Source: Liriodendron chinense (lineage: Eukaryota > Streptophyta > Magnoliopsida > Magnoliales > Magnoliaceae). From it: DNA of 64,000 bases. Under the pieces are notes generated by a model. It did not search any database. It saw only the letters and a program-made list of their open reading frames with translations, and was not told the origin of the DNA. Each line of letters begins with the position of its first letter. The stretch's first letter is position 1. Below are positions 46,880 through 57,959 of this stretch, piece by piece. A program made the translations under genes and the position numbers. The stretch spans positions 868,001-932,000 of the forward strand of contig PVNU02002850.1 in NCBI GenBank assembly GCA_003013855.2, read 5' to 3'.

Positions 46880-49259
46880 TATGACTACTATTTCTGAGAA
46901 TCTTATAATCAAGATTTTTTACGGGAAAAACTTCAGGAGATGGTAGCAGAAAATGAAGTTTTGTCTTACTACATTTAAGTTGATTTACGTTATCAAAGAA
47001 TCTGCTTCATATCTTGAGGTAAATGAGCCAGTGGCATCCATTGATTAATCGAAATGGAAGAATGATGACTATTTGTGCAAAGTTATATTTCTCGATGTTA
47101 TAACATATGAAAACTATGATATTTACTGTCATCTCTCCACCGCCAAAAAACTGTAGAAATATCTTTAAAAAATTCAAGACAGACGATGTTGGAACAGATA
47201 AATATGTAGTTAGTTGTTATATTAGTTTTAAAATATCTAATAATAAGTCTGTAGTAGATCAGGTGCATGATTTACAGAAAATTGCTAATGAAATATCATT
47301 TGATGGTACGATGATTGATGAGGCTTTTTAAGCTACTGTAATAGTTGAGAAACTTCCACCATCTTAAAAATAGTATAAAAATTCTTTGAAGCATAAGAGA
47401 AATGACATGAGCTTGGATGCCATAATCATTCACATACGTATAGAAGAGGAATCAAGAAATCGTAATAAACATTATCTAAAGTTAGAATCTGTAACTAAGG
47501 CCCGTCTGGTTAAAAATAACTGGAAGGGTCAAGATAACCCGAATGTCTACACTATAAAAATAATAATAATAATAATAATCCACATGGCCAAAGGAACAAG
47601 AAAATAGACAAAAATAATAATAATAATAATAATAAATAATGTTATGTGTGTGAAAAAAATGGACACTTTGTTAAGGAATGTAAATTCTGCAAAAATGATA
47701 ATAAGGAGAAAGACCATATGCATGTTGCCAAAGAGTTTCTGGAGGTTATCACCGAAGCACTCATTACATGTAGCTCAAATGAGTCGTGGATTGACTCAAA
47801 AGCCACCAAACACCTACGCTATGATCGAGGTGCCTTTTCCTCCTATGAGAAGGTAGATAATGCTAAGGACGATATTCATACAAAATTAGTCCAAGGCAAA
47901 GGTCATTGGTAAGAGAAAGATAAGCTTGAAGCTTTCTTTTGAAAATGTGTTTAACTCTTTTAAACGTGCTACATGTACCGAACCTTTGAAAGAATCTTAT
48001 CCCAAGCTCTGCTCTTGATAAGAATGAGTTTAAGTTAATTTTTTAATATGAAAAATGTATTATCACTGAAAATGGTACTTTTGTTGAAAAATGTTATGTA
48101 ATTGATAGATTGTTCAAACTTAGTGTTATGAATGATAATTGTGTTAGTTCTTCTGCTTATTTGATTGAGTCTCTTGATATGTGGCATACTAGATTAGGAC
48201 ATCTAAATTATTACTCTCTCGAAAGCATGATTTATATGAAGCTTATTCCTAAGGTTAAAAAGAAAAACCAAAGTAAATGTGAAATATGTATACAATCTAA
48301 GCATTCTAGAAAATTGTTCAAATGAGTTAAAAGGAACAATGAAATCCCGATTTGATTCACAGTTATATATGCGACCTGAAAATATTGTAGCTCGTAGAGG
48401 AAAAAATATTTTATAGCTATCATAGATTATTAATGCAGATACGCAAAGGTATATCTTATACGAAGTAAAGATGAAGCAAAATATAAATTCGTAGCCTTTA
48501 TGAACGAGGTGAAAAATCAATTAGAAAAAAATGTGAAGGTACTTAGATCTAATCGAGTCATAGAGAATATCTTTCTCATAACTTCGCACCTTATTGTGGA
48601 TTATACATGAGGTAACGACACTATATTCACCTCAATAAAATAGAATTACTAAAAGGAAAAATAAGAAAAATGTTATGCTTTCTAGTTCCAGTGTACCATT
48701 TAATCTATGAGGAGAAGCTTATTTTAATGTATGTCATATTTTAAATCATGTACCTCATAACCATTTGATAAAACCTCTTTGAATTGTGGAAAAACAAGGC
48801 TCTAAACCTAGGGTATCTTAAGATATAGTGTAGCTTAGCCAGGGTAAGGTTACTTTTACCTAAGAAAACTAAATTAGGAGATAAAACTCTTAACTATGCA
48901 TTCATTAGCTATGCGCAAATTAGTAAGGCTTATAGATTCTTAGTTTTTAGGTCTCATAATCACATTGATGAAAATTCTATCATTGAATCCTCAAATGCTG
49001 ATTTCTTTGAAAATATATTTTCAACTAAATATAAGACTACTTCTTCCATGAAAGTAATAGACTCGAATGTAAGGATTGGTGTAGAGAACGACACAATAGA
49101 AGAACGAGAAGAAGCAAGAGGGCCAGAGTTAAGACCAGCTCGAACCTAACTTTTACACCTTCCTTGTAGAGGATGACCCATCCTCATATACCAAAGCTAT
49201 GAACTCTCCTAATGCAAATTTTTAGAAGAAAGCTATTAACAATGAAATGGATTCTATAT
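46880..49259 (+). pseudogene. Copia-C segment 1: gag, protease, pre-integrase, integrase relics
   Basis: Decayed copia gag (frames at 46920-47330 and 47386-47560: LHDLQK-like helical text, YLKLESVTKAR), zinc knuckle CYVCEKNGHFVKEC at 47640-47681, protease (ESWIDSKATKHL, ~47790), GAG-pre-integrase (MWHTRLGHLNYYSLESM, ~48180; KCEICIQSKHSRK, ~48275), integrase scraps to ~49150 and the start of reverse transcriptase (EDDPSSYTKAMNSPNANF, ~49165). An (ATA/AAT)n repeat (47555-47640) lies just before the knuckle. Very many stops. It is cut at 49259 by the TR-GAG-like element and resumes at 55328. Confidence 0.87.
47555..47640. repeat. (AAT)n microsatellite
   Basis: Two AATAATAAT runs (about 47560-47580 and 47610-47640) within the copia gag relic. 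Confidence 0.9.
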
Positions 49260-51238
49260 TAAAAGTTCATCGGTAGTCTAACACGACACCAATGTATGTC
49301 CGTGCAGAAGCTTAAGAATGGAAGTAACTAGAATTATGGCTAAGTCCTAAAAGGGAGGGGCGTGATTAGGACCTTTTTAAAAAACATTCGCCTACTTAAC
49401 AGTTTTATCAATTTAAACTAAGTTATTTAACACTTCGGCTTCTAAGCCTAAGTGGGTCCAATCACAAGGCTAGCATATAATTAGCAATCAAACAACCTAG
49501 CCTAAATATGCATAGATAATCAAATGATTAAACAAATCAAGCTCTTAATCTATGTAACCTACGTAAACTTATGAGAATGGATCAATGAGCTCAAGTCTAC
49601 ATTACTAAGTGAAAGTAAATCTTCTGTGTGGATGTGTCTATCTAGTGCCTGGCATACATTCCTATCAAGCATTTATAATCAAACAATTAAATATACAATG
49701 CTAAGATAACAATGTGCTCAAAACAATCACAAACAGAAGCATGTATGGTGGTTCGACTTCGGGTCTACTCCACTCCCGGTTCAAGTACTCAACCCCTTTG
49801 AGCACACCAACATTCACTAGGGATTTTAAATCTGGTTCCTCTCAACCAAGGTGTTTTAAATCGGATTCACCAAACCGAAAAGTTTACAGGTTCCTTCCAA
49901 CCTACATGTACACACCCGTATTGGTGGCTCTCCTTGGAGACTTGTTTAAGCTCTGCAACCAAGCCAAGGTCCTACAACTGAACTTCAATTTAGACTCCAG
50001 TCATGAGTCAAGGTCCTACAACCGAACCTCAATAGTTTTAGGCTCTAGAACCGAGCTAAAGTTCTACAACCGAACCTAGCGTTTACTCTTACCAGAGGCT
50101 CCCCACTTAGAGACTAGATTTGATCTAACAACCAGGTCTAGGTCCTGCAACCAAACCTATCTAGTTTGAAGACAAACTCTATACTTAATTCCCCACGGGA
50201 AGAGAGTGGAACCAGACTCTTACAAATGACAACTTACTTGTCGGATTAAGCCCATTTGTTGCACCGCTTCGGGTTACTTGATCTCCACTCTCCCGTACTC
50301 AAATCAGCTCCTCTTGTACTCCGCCAATATTGTTACCGTTGCTTTACTAATGTTCCAGGTCCAACGATCAATCCCTTTGCATTTGCTCTTCTTGAGATGT
50401 TCAAGGTGAATGTGAGGTGGTGAAACCTCTACAATGGTAGGAAATGGGTTTCCTAGAGGAATACACATATTTAGACTCCTAGGTGGTGTTTAGACAAAGG
50501 ATATACAAATGATCAAGGTGTCTAAACTCCTAGGAATCAAGAGGGAATAAGTCCATTCTCATTTTAGCATTGAATACCCTAAGCTTGTGATGAATCACAA
50601 GGAGAATGCCTTGTATGGGTTAGGATTAGAGCTCCTAATGATAAACAATAGTGGTGGCTTCTAAATCCTCAAAATCCCCTCCCTTGGCCCAAAAATTGCA
50701 TCTCCCGAATTTATAAATTTTCTCCCAACGCTCAAATAACGGGTAGAAAATGGGCAAATAACGACTATTTTGATTGATTAGAACATATTTTCGATCAATC
50801 AGAATATTAGTCCAGTGATTTTATCAGGTTGCTGGACAAGATATCTGATTAATTGAATAATGTTCTGATCGATCGAAAAATCAATTCCGATTAATCGGAG
50901 TTTCAATCGAAAATTGTTATTTGGGCAGTTTTGTTTACAACAACTTCCACCTCTTTAATTAGTCTAATTTATCATATTTTTCAAGGTGTTTTAATACTAA
51001 TAATGATGACTAAGGGTATTCCTAGTTGGTCCAAGTTATCTAAGATGGTTTGGGTGTTTTGGTCCAAAGGGTTAGGGTCACCAAGGCATCTCATTTACCT
51101 GTTCTTCTTCCTTGATGCTTCTTGTCCACTTGAATCTTTTGTCTTCAGCTTGCCAAGGCTCAACCAACATTACAACACATGGACTCATATGATTGAAAAA
51201 TACGGTGCATTAGTATGCCACAGAAAAGTGCACTAACA
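49260..51238 (-). repeat. TR-GAG-like 3' LTR (1979 bp)
   Basis: Aligns to 53278-55327 and to the solo LTR at 55988 throughout. Internal features: a patch of repeated CTACAACCGAACCT/CCGAGC words (49960-50160) and a patch of GATCGAT/GATTAATCGA palindromes (50780-50900). The plus-strand end reads AAAAGTGCACTAACA. Confidence 0.9.
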
Positions 51239-51249
51239 ATCTCCCCCTT
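51237..51249 (-). other. TR-GAG-like polypurine tract
   Basis: The minus strand reads AAAGGGGGAGATTG beside the LTR start. Confidence 0.8.
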
Positions 51250-52097
51250 TGTCAATTACATGACAAAAACCTAACCTAAGACCCATGTCATGGTCTATAC
51301 CAATGACATTACCAAAACACAAATAAATTACATGTCAAATGAAAATAAATATTGCAACTCAAAACACTAAGACATGTAAACTAGCAATGCTCCTCTTGAT
51401 TGCTCCCCCATAACCTGTTAATCCCTGAAACACAAAACAGAAAACTTGTTTTGGTGGGACTTTGATCTTTCTCCCCCTTTTTGTCAGCAATTGACAAACC
51501 AATCTCTTTCCCTTAATGATTCATCAATTAAGGTTAAGGTAAGAGAGGTTAGTATGTCGCAGTTATAACTATAAAAACATGTTGACTAGAAAGAGTATAG
51601 GGTGCATGAACATAAAAAAAACATAGAGCATGCGTGAGAATATGATTAACAAAAAAATGTACTATTCTAAGTATAGTTAATCATGCACAATTGGTCATTC
51701 TAAATATACATTAAGCATTGAAAGCTTAAGGGTTAATAACTCAATCAACCAACCTCCCCTAAAATTTTTACATCATGACCAATCCTAAGCGAATATTAGC
51801 ATACAATGAAGCATTAAATTCAACAAGATTAGCTACTCTAAGCAGGGTGATAATCTAGCAATCAAATATACAAAAATAAAGCAATGCTAAACTACTGAAT
51901 TTGGGCTAATGAGGCTTGAATCCTCTAATTTACCCATACACACAGAAATGAGGCTAAAATCTTGAGATTTTCCTATAGTACCAATTCTAGCTACTCTTAC
52001 TAACTATGTTTAGTTTGATTAGTCTAAGGGTAACTAATTTCCTCAATACCTTCATAGAATGTGGCATGTGGTGAGGGGTTGGGAACTCCTCCTTCAC
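51250..52097. other. TR-GAG-like internal non-coding region
   Basis: About 850 bp between gag and the 3' LTR with no pol motifs in any frame. Includes CTCCCCCTTTTTGTCA near 51470, resembling a second polypurine tract on the minus strand. Confidence 0.6.
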
Positions 52098-53085
52098 CTA
52101 GAAGAAAAAATGGTCGGGATCCTCTCGTAGATTCGGAGGAAGAGAGGTAATAGTAGAAGCCATGAGAGCTCTCACTAATTTTTTGCTCCTATCACTATTG
52201 GAGTCATTAAATTTAGATTTTGACTCCTTCGTATCATTCCATGTCGCTGTCATAGCCTTTTTACCTTTTCTTTTAGGCTCTTTTGGACAATCAGTGGCTA
52301 CATAGCCATACTTATCACAGTTGTAACATTGGACTTTCTTTTTAGTGAATTTCCCTTTATATTTATTCACTTTCTTGTCCTTCTTGTCACAACTTTTTTC
52401 TCTTTAAATTTTAAGGAATCTCTTCAATCTTTTATCAAGATCATCATCCTCATCATTGTTATCTTCGGAAGACTCATTCTTAATCATTTTTTACTTATGT
52501 GAGTGTTTATGTGAGGTCTTCAAGGTGATGTCCTTCTTCTCAGAGGGGGCCCTAAAGTGTAGTTCATGAGTTTGTAGGGAACCTATAAGTTCTTCTACTT
52601 TCATTTTATCTATGTCTCTACACTCTTCTAAGGCCACTACCTCGGTGCTAAATCTTTTCTGAAGGGACCTAAGTATTTTTCTATAAATACTTCCTTCCAG
52701 AACCCTTTCCCCCCAAAGCAAACATGGAGTTGCAAATATCGAAAACTTTTGTATAAAACTCCATAAAAGTTTCAGTCTCTTCCATCATAATATTTTCAAG
52801 TTTGGTGGTTAAGAGCTGAAGCTTCGAACGTGTTACTATGCTAGTTCTCTCGTGGGTTACCTCAAATGTATATCATGTTTCTTTTGTAGTTGCGCATGTG
52901 AGAATGTGCTGAAATTCTTCCGGAGAAACCGCATAGTAAATCGCATTGAGTGCTTTGGCCTTTGCCATGTATTGAGCTCTCTCATTGTCATTCCATTTCT
53001 CATCATCTTTAGGAATGACAATGATCTTACCATCAACCTCCACTTGTTCTGTGGGCATGGAATATCCATTTAGTGTACTTTCCAC
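52098..53085 (-). pseudogene. Copia-type gag of the TR-GAG-like element, broken
   Basis: Starts at ATG 53085 (MESTLNGYSMPTEQVEVDG). The helical capsid-like region continues through 52870 (YAVSPEEFQHILTCATTKET), where a stop follows. It resumes with VTHERTSIVTRSKLQLL, and 52491-52721 (VVALEECRDIDKMKVEELI). The zinc knuckle CYNCDKYGYVATDC is at about 52280-52325, followed by a basic tail. The stop near 52871 and frameshifts near 52730 and 52480 break it. Gag would package the element's RNA if supplied with pol in trans. Confidence 0.85.
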
Positions 53086-53263
53086 ACGGATCGGTCCATG
53101 GATTGGAGAAAAATCCTCATCCTAGCCTTCCAATAGGTGTAGTTAGACCCGTCAAAGAATGGTGAACGGTCGGTTGACACTATTCCCATCTTGGGTAGAC
53201 ACGATGCTAGTGCTTCGGTATCAGATCTCACTTTAGACAGTTAAGTCCTTGAAGAGCAACCCG

Positions 53264-53275
53264 TTCTGATACCAA
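53264..53275 (-). other. TR-GAG-like primer-binding site
   Basis: The minus strand reads TTGGTATCAGAA next to the 5' LTR, initiator tRNA-Met type. Confidence 0.85.
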
Positions 53276-53277
53276 TT

Positions 53278-53364
53278 CAAAATTTCGTCGGTAGTTAACT
53301 GACACCAACATATGTGCGTGCGGAAGCTTAAGAGCGGACCAAATAAAATTATGGCTAAGTCCGA

Positions 53365-53401
<37 letters not shown>

Positions 53402-55327
53402 TATTAGGACCTTTTAAAATCCTTTCGCCTACTTAACAATTTTATCAATTTAAACTAAGTAGGCTATTTAACACTTCAGCTTCTAAGCCTAAGTAGGTCC
53501 AATCACAAGGATAGCATATAATTAGCAATTAAACAACCTAACCTAAGCATGCATAGACAATAAAATAATTAAACAAATCAAGCTCCTAATCTATGCAACC
53601 TATGTAGACTTATGAGAATGGATCAATGAGCTTAAGTTTACACTACTAAGTGAAAGTACATCTTATGTGTGGATGTGCCTATCTAGTGCCTAGCATATGT
53701 TCCTATTAAGCATTCATAATTAAACAATTAAATATACAATGTTAAGATAACAATGTACTCAAAATAATCACAAAGACAAGCATGTATAGTGGTTCGACTT
53801 TGGGTTTACTTCACTCCTGGTTTAAGTACTCAACCCCTTTTAGCACACCGGCATTCACTAGGGAGTTTAAATTTGGCTCCTCCCAACCAAGGTGTTTTAA
53901 ATCGGATCCACCCAACCGAAAAATTTACAGGTTCCTTCCAACCTAAACATACACACCCGTATTGGTGGCTCCCCTTGGAGACTTATTTAGGCTCTACAAC
54001 CAAGCTAAGGTCCTACAACCGAACCTCAATTTAGACTCCACTCATGAGTCAATGTCCTACAACCAAACCCCAATGGTTTTAGGCTCTACAACCGAGTCAG
54101 GGTTCTACAACTAAGCAAGGGTTTTACAATCGAGTCAAGGTTCTACAACCGAACCTAATGTTTACTCCTGCTGGAGGCTCCCCACTTGGAGACTAAATTC
54201 GACCCTATAACCTGGTCTAAGTCTTACAACCGAACTTATCGAGTTTGAAGACAAACTCTACATTCAATTTGCCATGGGAAGAGAGTGGAACCGGACTCTT
54301 ACAAATGACAACTTACTTGTCAGATTGAGTCCCTTTGTTGCGCCACTTCGAGTTGCTTGATCTTCACTCTCCCGTGCTCAAATCAGATCCCCTTGTGCTC
54401 CTCCGATGTTGTTGCCGATTCTTTGCCAATACTCCAGCTCCAACGATCAATCCCCTTGCATTTGCTCTTCTTGAGATGTCCAAGGTGAATGGGAGGTGGT
54501 GAAACATCTACAATGGTAGGAAATGAGTTTCCTAGAGGAAAACACCTATTTGGACTCGTAGGTGGTATTTAGACAAAAGATATACCAATGATCAAGGTGT
54601 CTAAACTCCTAGAAATCAAGAGGGAACAAGTCCATTTTCATTTTTGCATTGAATGCCCTAAGCTTATAATGAATCACAAGGAGAATGCCTTAAATGAGTT
54701 AGGATTAAAGCTCCTAATGATAAGTAATGGTAGTGGCTTCTAAATCTTCAAAATCCCCTCCCTTGGCCCAAAAATCGCATTTTCCGAATTTATAAATTTT
54801 CTCCCAATGGTCAAATAATGGGTAAATAACTACTATTCCGATCGATCGAAATATAGTTCCGATCGATCTGAATATCAGTCAAGTGATTTCATCAGGTTGC
54901 TGGACAAGATATCTGATCGATCGAATAGTTTTTCAATCGATCGAAAATCATTTCCGATTGATCGAAAAATCAATTCTGATTGATCGGAGTTCCGATCGAA
55001 AATTGTTGTATGGGCAGTTTTGTTTTTAACAACTTCCACCTCTTTAATTAGTCTAATTTATCATGTTTCTCAAGGTGTTCTAAGACTAATGATGATGACT
55101 AAAGGTATTTTTAGTTGGTCCAAGTCATCTAAGAGGGTTTGGGTGTTTTGGTCCAAAGGGTTAGGGTCCCCAAGGCATCTAATGTACCCGTTCTTCTTCC
55201 TTGATGCTTCTTGTCCACTTAAATCTTCGGTCTTCAGTTTTCTAAGGCTCAACCGACATTACAACACATGGACTTACGTGATTGACAAATAAGGTGCACT
55301 AGTATGCCACAGAAAAGTGCACTAACA
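53278..55327 (-). repeat. TR-GAG-like 5' LTR (2050 bp) with poly-G tract
   Basis: Partner of 49260-51238. A 33-base G run (53367-53399) replaces AGGGAGGGG of the other copy and TAGGGGGT of the solo LTR. Also contains the CCGAACCT-word patch (53990-54150) and GATCGATCGAA palindromes (54835-55010). Confidence 0.9.
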
Positions 55328-55987
55328 CATATTACACAATAATACCTGGAAATTGGTAGACTTACCTCTTAGTAGCAAACCCATATGATACAAATGGTTT
55401 TTAAAGACTAAGTTTAGACTAGATGGGCCTGTTGAGAAATTCATGGCTAGGTTTATGTCTAAGGAATACAAGAAAAATAAATGTATTAACTTCTTTGACA
55501 CATATTCACCGGTTAACAAAATCACAACCATACGAGTATTGATAACTATTGCTTCCATTCACAATCTAGTGATCCACAAAATGAACGTGAAAATCACCTT
55601 CCAAAATGGAAAATTAGATGAAGAAATCTAAATTGACCAACCAAAGGGGTTTTTGATAAAATACCATGAAAAAAAGTCATGCAAATTAATTATCTCTATG
55701 GGCTCAAGCAAGCTCCAAAGTAATGACATGAGAAACTTGACAAAGTGTTGTTGTCAAACGGTTTTCAAATTAATGAGTCGTATAAATATGTGTACAACAA
55801 GATGTTTGAAAATGCATGCATTATCATATGTTTGTATGTGGGTTATACGTTGATCTTTGGTTTTAACATTGATGTGGTGAATGAAACTGAGTCCTTCGTT
55901 CACAATTCGACATGAAGGACTTAGGAGAGGCGGATATGATTCTTGGAATCAAAATTATGAAAGATTCCAACAGAATCACTTTATCTC
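55328..55987 (+). pseudogene. Copia-C segment 2: reverse transcriptase relic
   Basis: Reverse transcriptase resumes after the insertion: NTWKLVDLPL (~55340), ARFMSKEYKKNKCINFFDTY (~55450), TIRVLITIASIHNLVIHKMN (~55530), DEEI-stop-IDQPKGF (~55620), then the catalytic region in decayed form and FDMKDLGEADMILGIKI-like text (~55905-55960). Cut again at 55987 within ITLSL. Confidence 0.85.
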
Positions 55988-57867
55988 TGAAATTACGTCG
56001 GTAGTCTAACACGACACCTTCGTATGTGCGGAAGCTTAAAGAGCAACTAGACTATAGGGGGTGATTAGGACTTTTTGAAATTCTTTTCGCCTACTTACAC
56101 AATTTAACAAATTAAACTAAGTAAGCAAGAACACTTTGGCTTCCAAGCCTAAGTGGGTCCAATCACAAGGCTAGCATATAATTAGCAATTAAACAACCTA
56201 GCCTAAGCATACATAGATAATCAAATGATTTAACTAATCAAGCTCCTAATCTATGCAACATATGTAGACTTATGAGAATGGATCAATGAGCTCAAGTCTA
56301 CCCAACTAGTGAAAGTACATCTTGTGTGTGGATGTGCCTATCTAGTGTCTAGCATACATTCCTATTGAGCATTCATAATTTAAACAATTAAACTTGCAAA
56401 GCTAAGATAACAATGTTCTCAATTCAATCATAAACACAAGCATGTATAGTAGTTCGACTTTGGGTCTACTCTACTCCGAGTTCAAGCACTCAACCCATTG
56501 AGCACACCAGCATTCACTATTAGAGGTTTTAAATGAGGTTCACCTCTCAACCTTTACATGGAAGTTTTATCAGTTCACCTCTCAACCATAAATGGAGTTT
56601 TGGACAAGGCTAACTCTCAACCTAATGCACGTTCACTCCTGTGATAGAGGCTTCCCCTTGGAGACTATGTTTAGGTTGGGCAAACAAGCCAAGGAGTGCC
56701 AAACAACCCCTAGTCTTTAGGCCAACAAAAAAGCCAAGGAACGGCCAACGTCCCTAGAGTTTTAGGCTCAACAAACAAGCCAAGGATCGACAAACGACCA
56801 TAGTTCGAGTTTGACAAACAAACTCTACACTCAACTCCCACAGGGAATTGAGTGGATGGATTCTCAACAAAGACAACCTTACTTGTCGGATGAGCCTCTT
56901 GTTCAACACCGGTTCAGGTTACTTGATCTCCGCTCTCCCATGCTTTAATCAACTTCTCTTGCTCCCCTGATCATGTTGTTGTTGCGTCGCCAATACCTTA
57001 GCTACACTTAATCAATCACCTTGCTTGTGATGCCTTTGAAATGCCTAAGGTGATAGGAGGATAAGTTTGAGAACTCTATGACTAATAGGAATGGGTTGCC
57101 TAGAGTTGCTCACCTACAATGATCTCATCTTAGAGATTTGGATAAGGATATAACCATCATGAAAGATCCAAACTCTAGAGATCAAGAGGGGATGAAGGTC
57201 ATCTTCTTTACGAGCTTTGAATGCTCCATTTTTGTGTTAAAGCACAAGGAAGATGCCTTGCATAGGTTAGGAATGAGCTTCAAATGGTCGCCAACAATGG
57301 TGGCTTCACTCCTCTTAAAATCCCTCTTCAAGTGCTCAACAAACACCTCAATCCTCTTTATAAAAAGGTCCAAACGGACATAAAATGGGCAAAAAATGGC
57401 TAGTCTCGACCTGTCCCGACCGGTCGGCCCAAAAACCTATGAACATGGCAACTTGCTGTATAGTCTGACCAGTCTGACCAGTCTTGATCGGTCGGTCCAG
57501 TCCAGCCGACTAGTCACGACCGGTCGGACAGGCTATGCAGTGTACAAATTGATATGGGCTTGGATCTTGCAGCACTAATAGCCTCTAAGGCTGATGTTGG
57601 TGATCTTTTGGGACACCTAGGGCCAATCTATGATGACTAAAGGTATGCCTAATAAGGTCAAGGTCATCAAGAGGTTATGGTTTTGGTTTTGGTCAAGATT
57701 CAAGGCTCACCAAGGCATCTCTTTTACCTGTTTCTTCTTTCTTGATGCAGTATGTCCACTTGAGTCTTCGGTCTTCGTCTTCATTAAGCTCAACCGACAC
57801 TAGACTCACTGACCTAAGTGATTGACAAATAAGGTGCACTAGTATGCCATAGAAAAGTGCACTAGCA
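55988..57867 (-). mobile_element. Solo LTR of the TR-GAG-like family (1880 bp)
   Basis: Begins TGAAATTACGTCGGTAG, ends GTGCACTAGCA, with perfect 5-bp duplications ATCTC (55983-55987 and 57868-57872). It is a diverged relative of the 49260/53278 LTRs. In the position where those carry GATCGATCGAA palindromes it carries ACCGGTCGG palindromes (57400-57535). Confidence 0.92.
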
Positions 57868-57959
57868 ATCTCAACTAGTATGTAGAGAAAATTTTAAAAA
57901 AATATAATCCACTTACAAGCACTCCATTTGATCATCATGTGAAATTGTGTAAGAATGAG
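57868..57959 (+). pseudogene. Copia-C segment 3: reverse transcriptase C-terminal scrap
   Basis: YVEKILKKYNPLTSTP and DHHVKLCKNE continue the copia reverse transcriptase directly after the solo LTR, then stop at the next LTR (57960). Confidence 0.8.

Larger units (their letters stand above)
49260..55327 (-). mobile_element. TR-GAG-like element: ~2-kb LTRs around a gag-only interior
   Basis: Minus-strand element of 6068 bp. The 3' LTR is 49260-51238 and the 5' LTR 53278-55327. Between them are only 2.04 kb with a copia-type gag relic and no protease, integrase or reverse transcriptase motif. Primer-binding site (53264-53275) and polypurine tract (51237-51249) are in place. It interrupts Copia-C reverse transcriptase; flanks TATAT and CATAT are a near-perfect target duplication. 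Gag without pol between LTRs fits the published TR-GAG class of non-autonomous elements. Confidence 0.85.
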
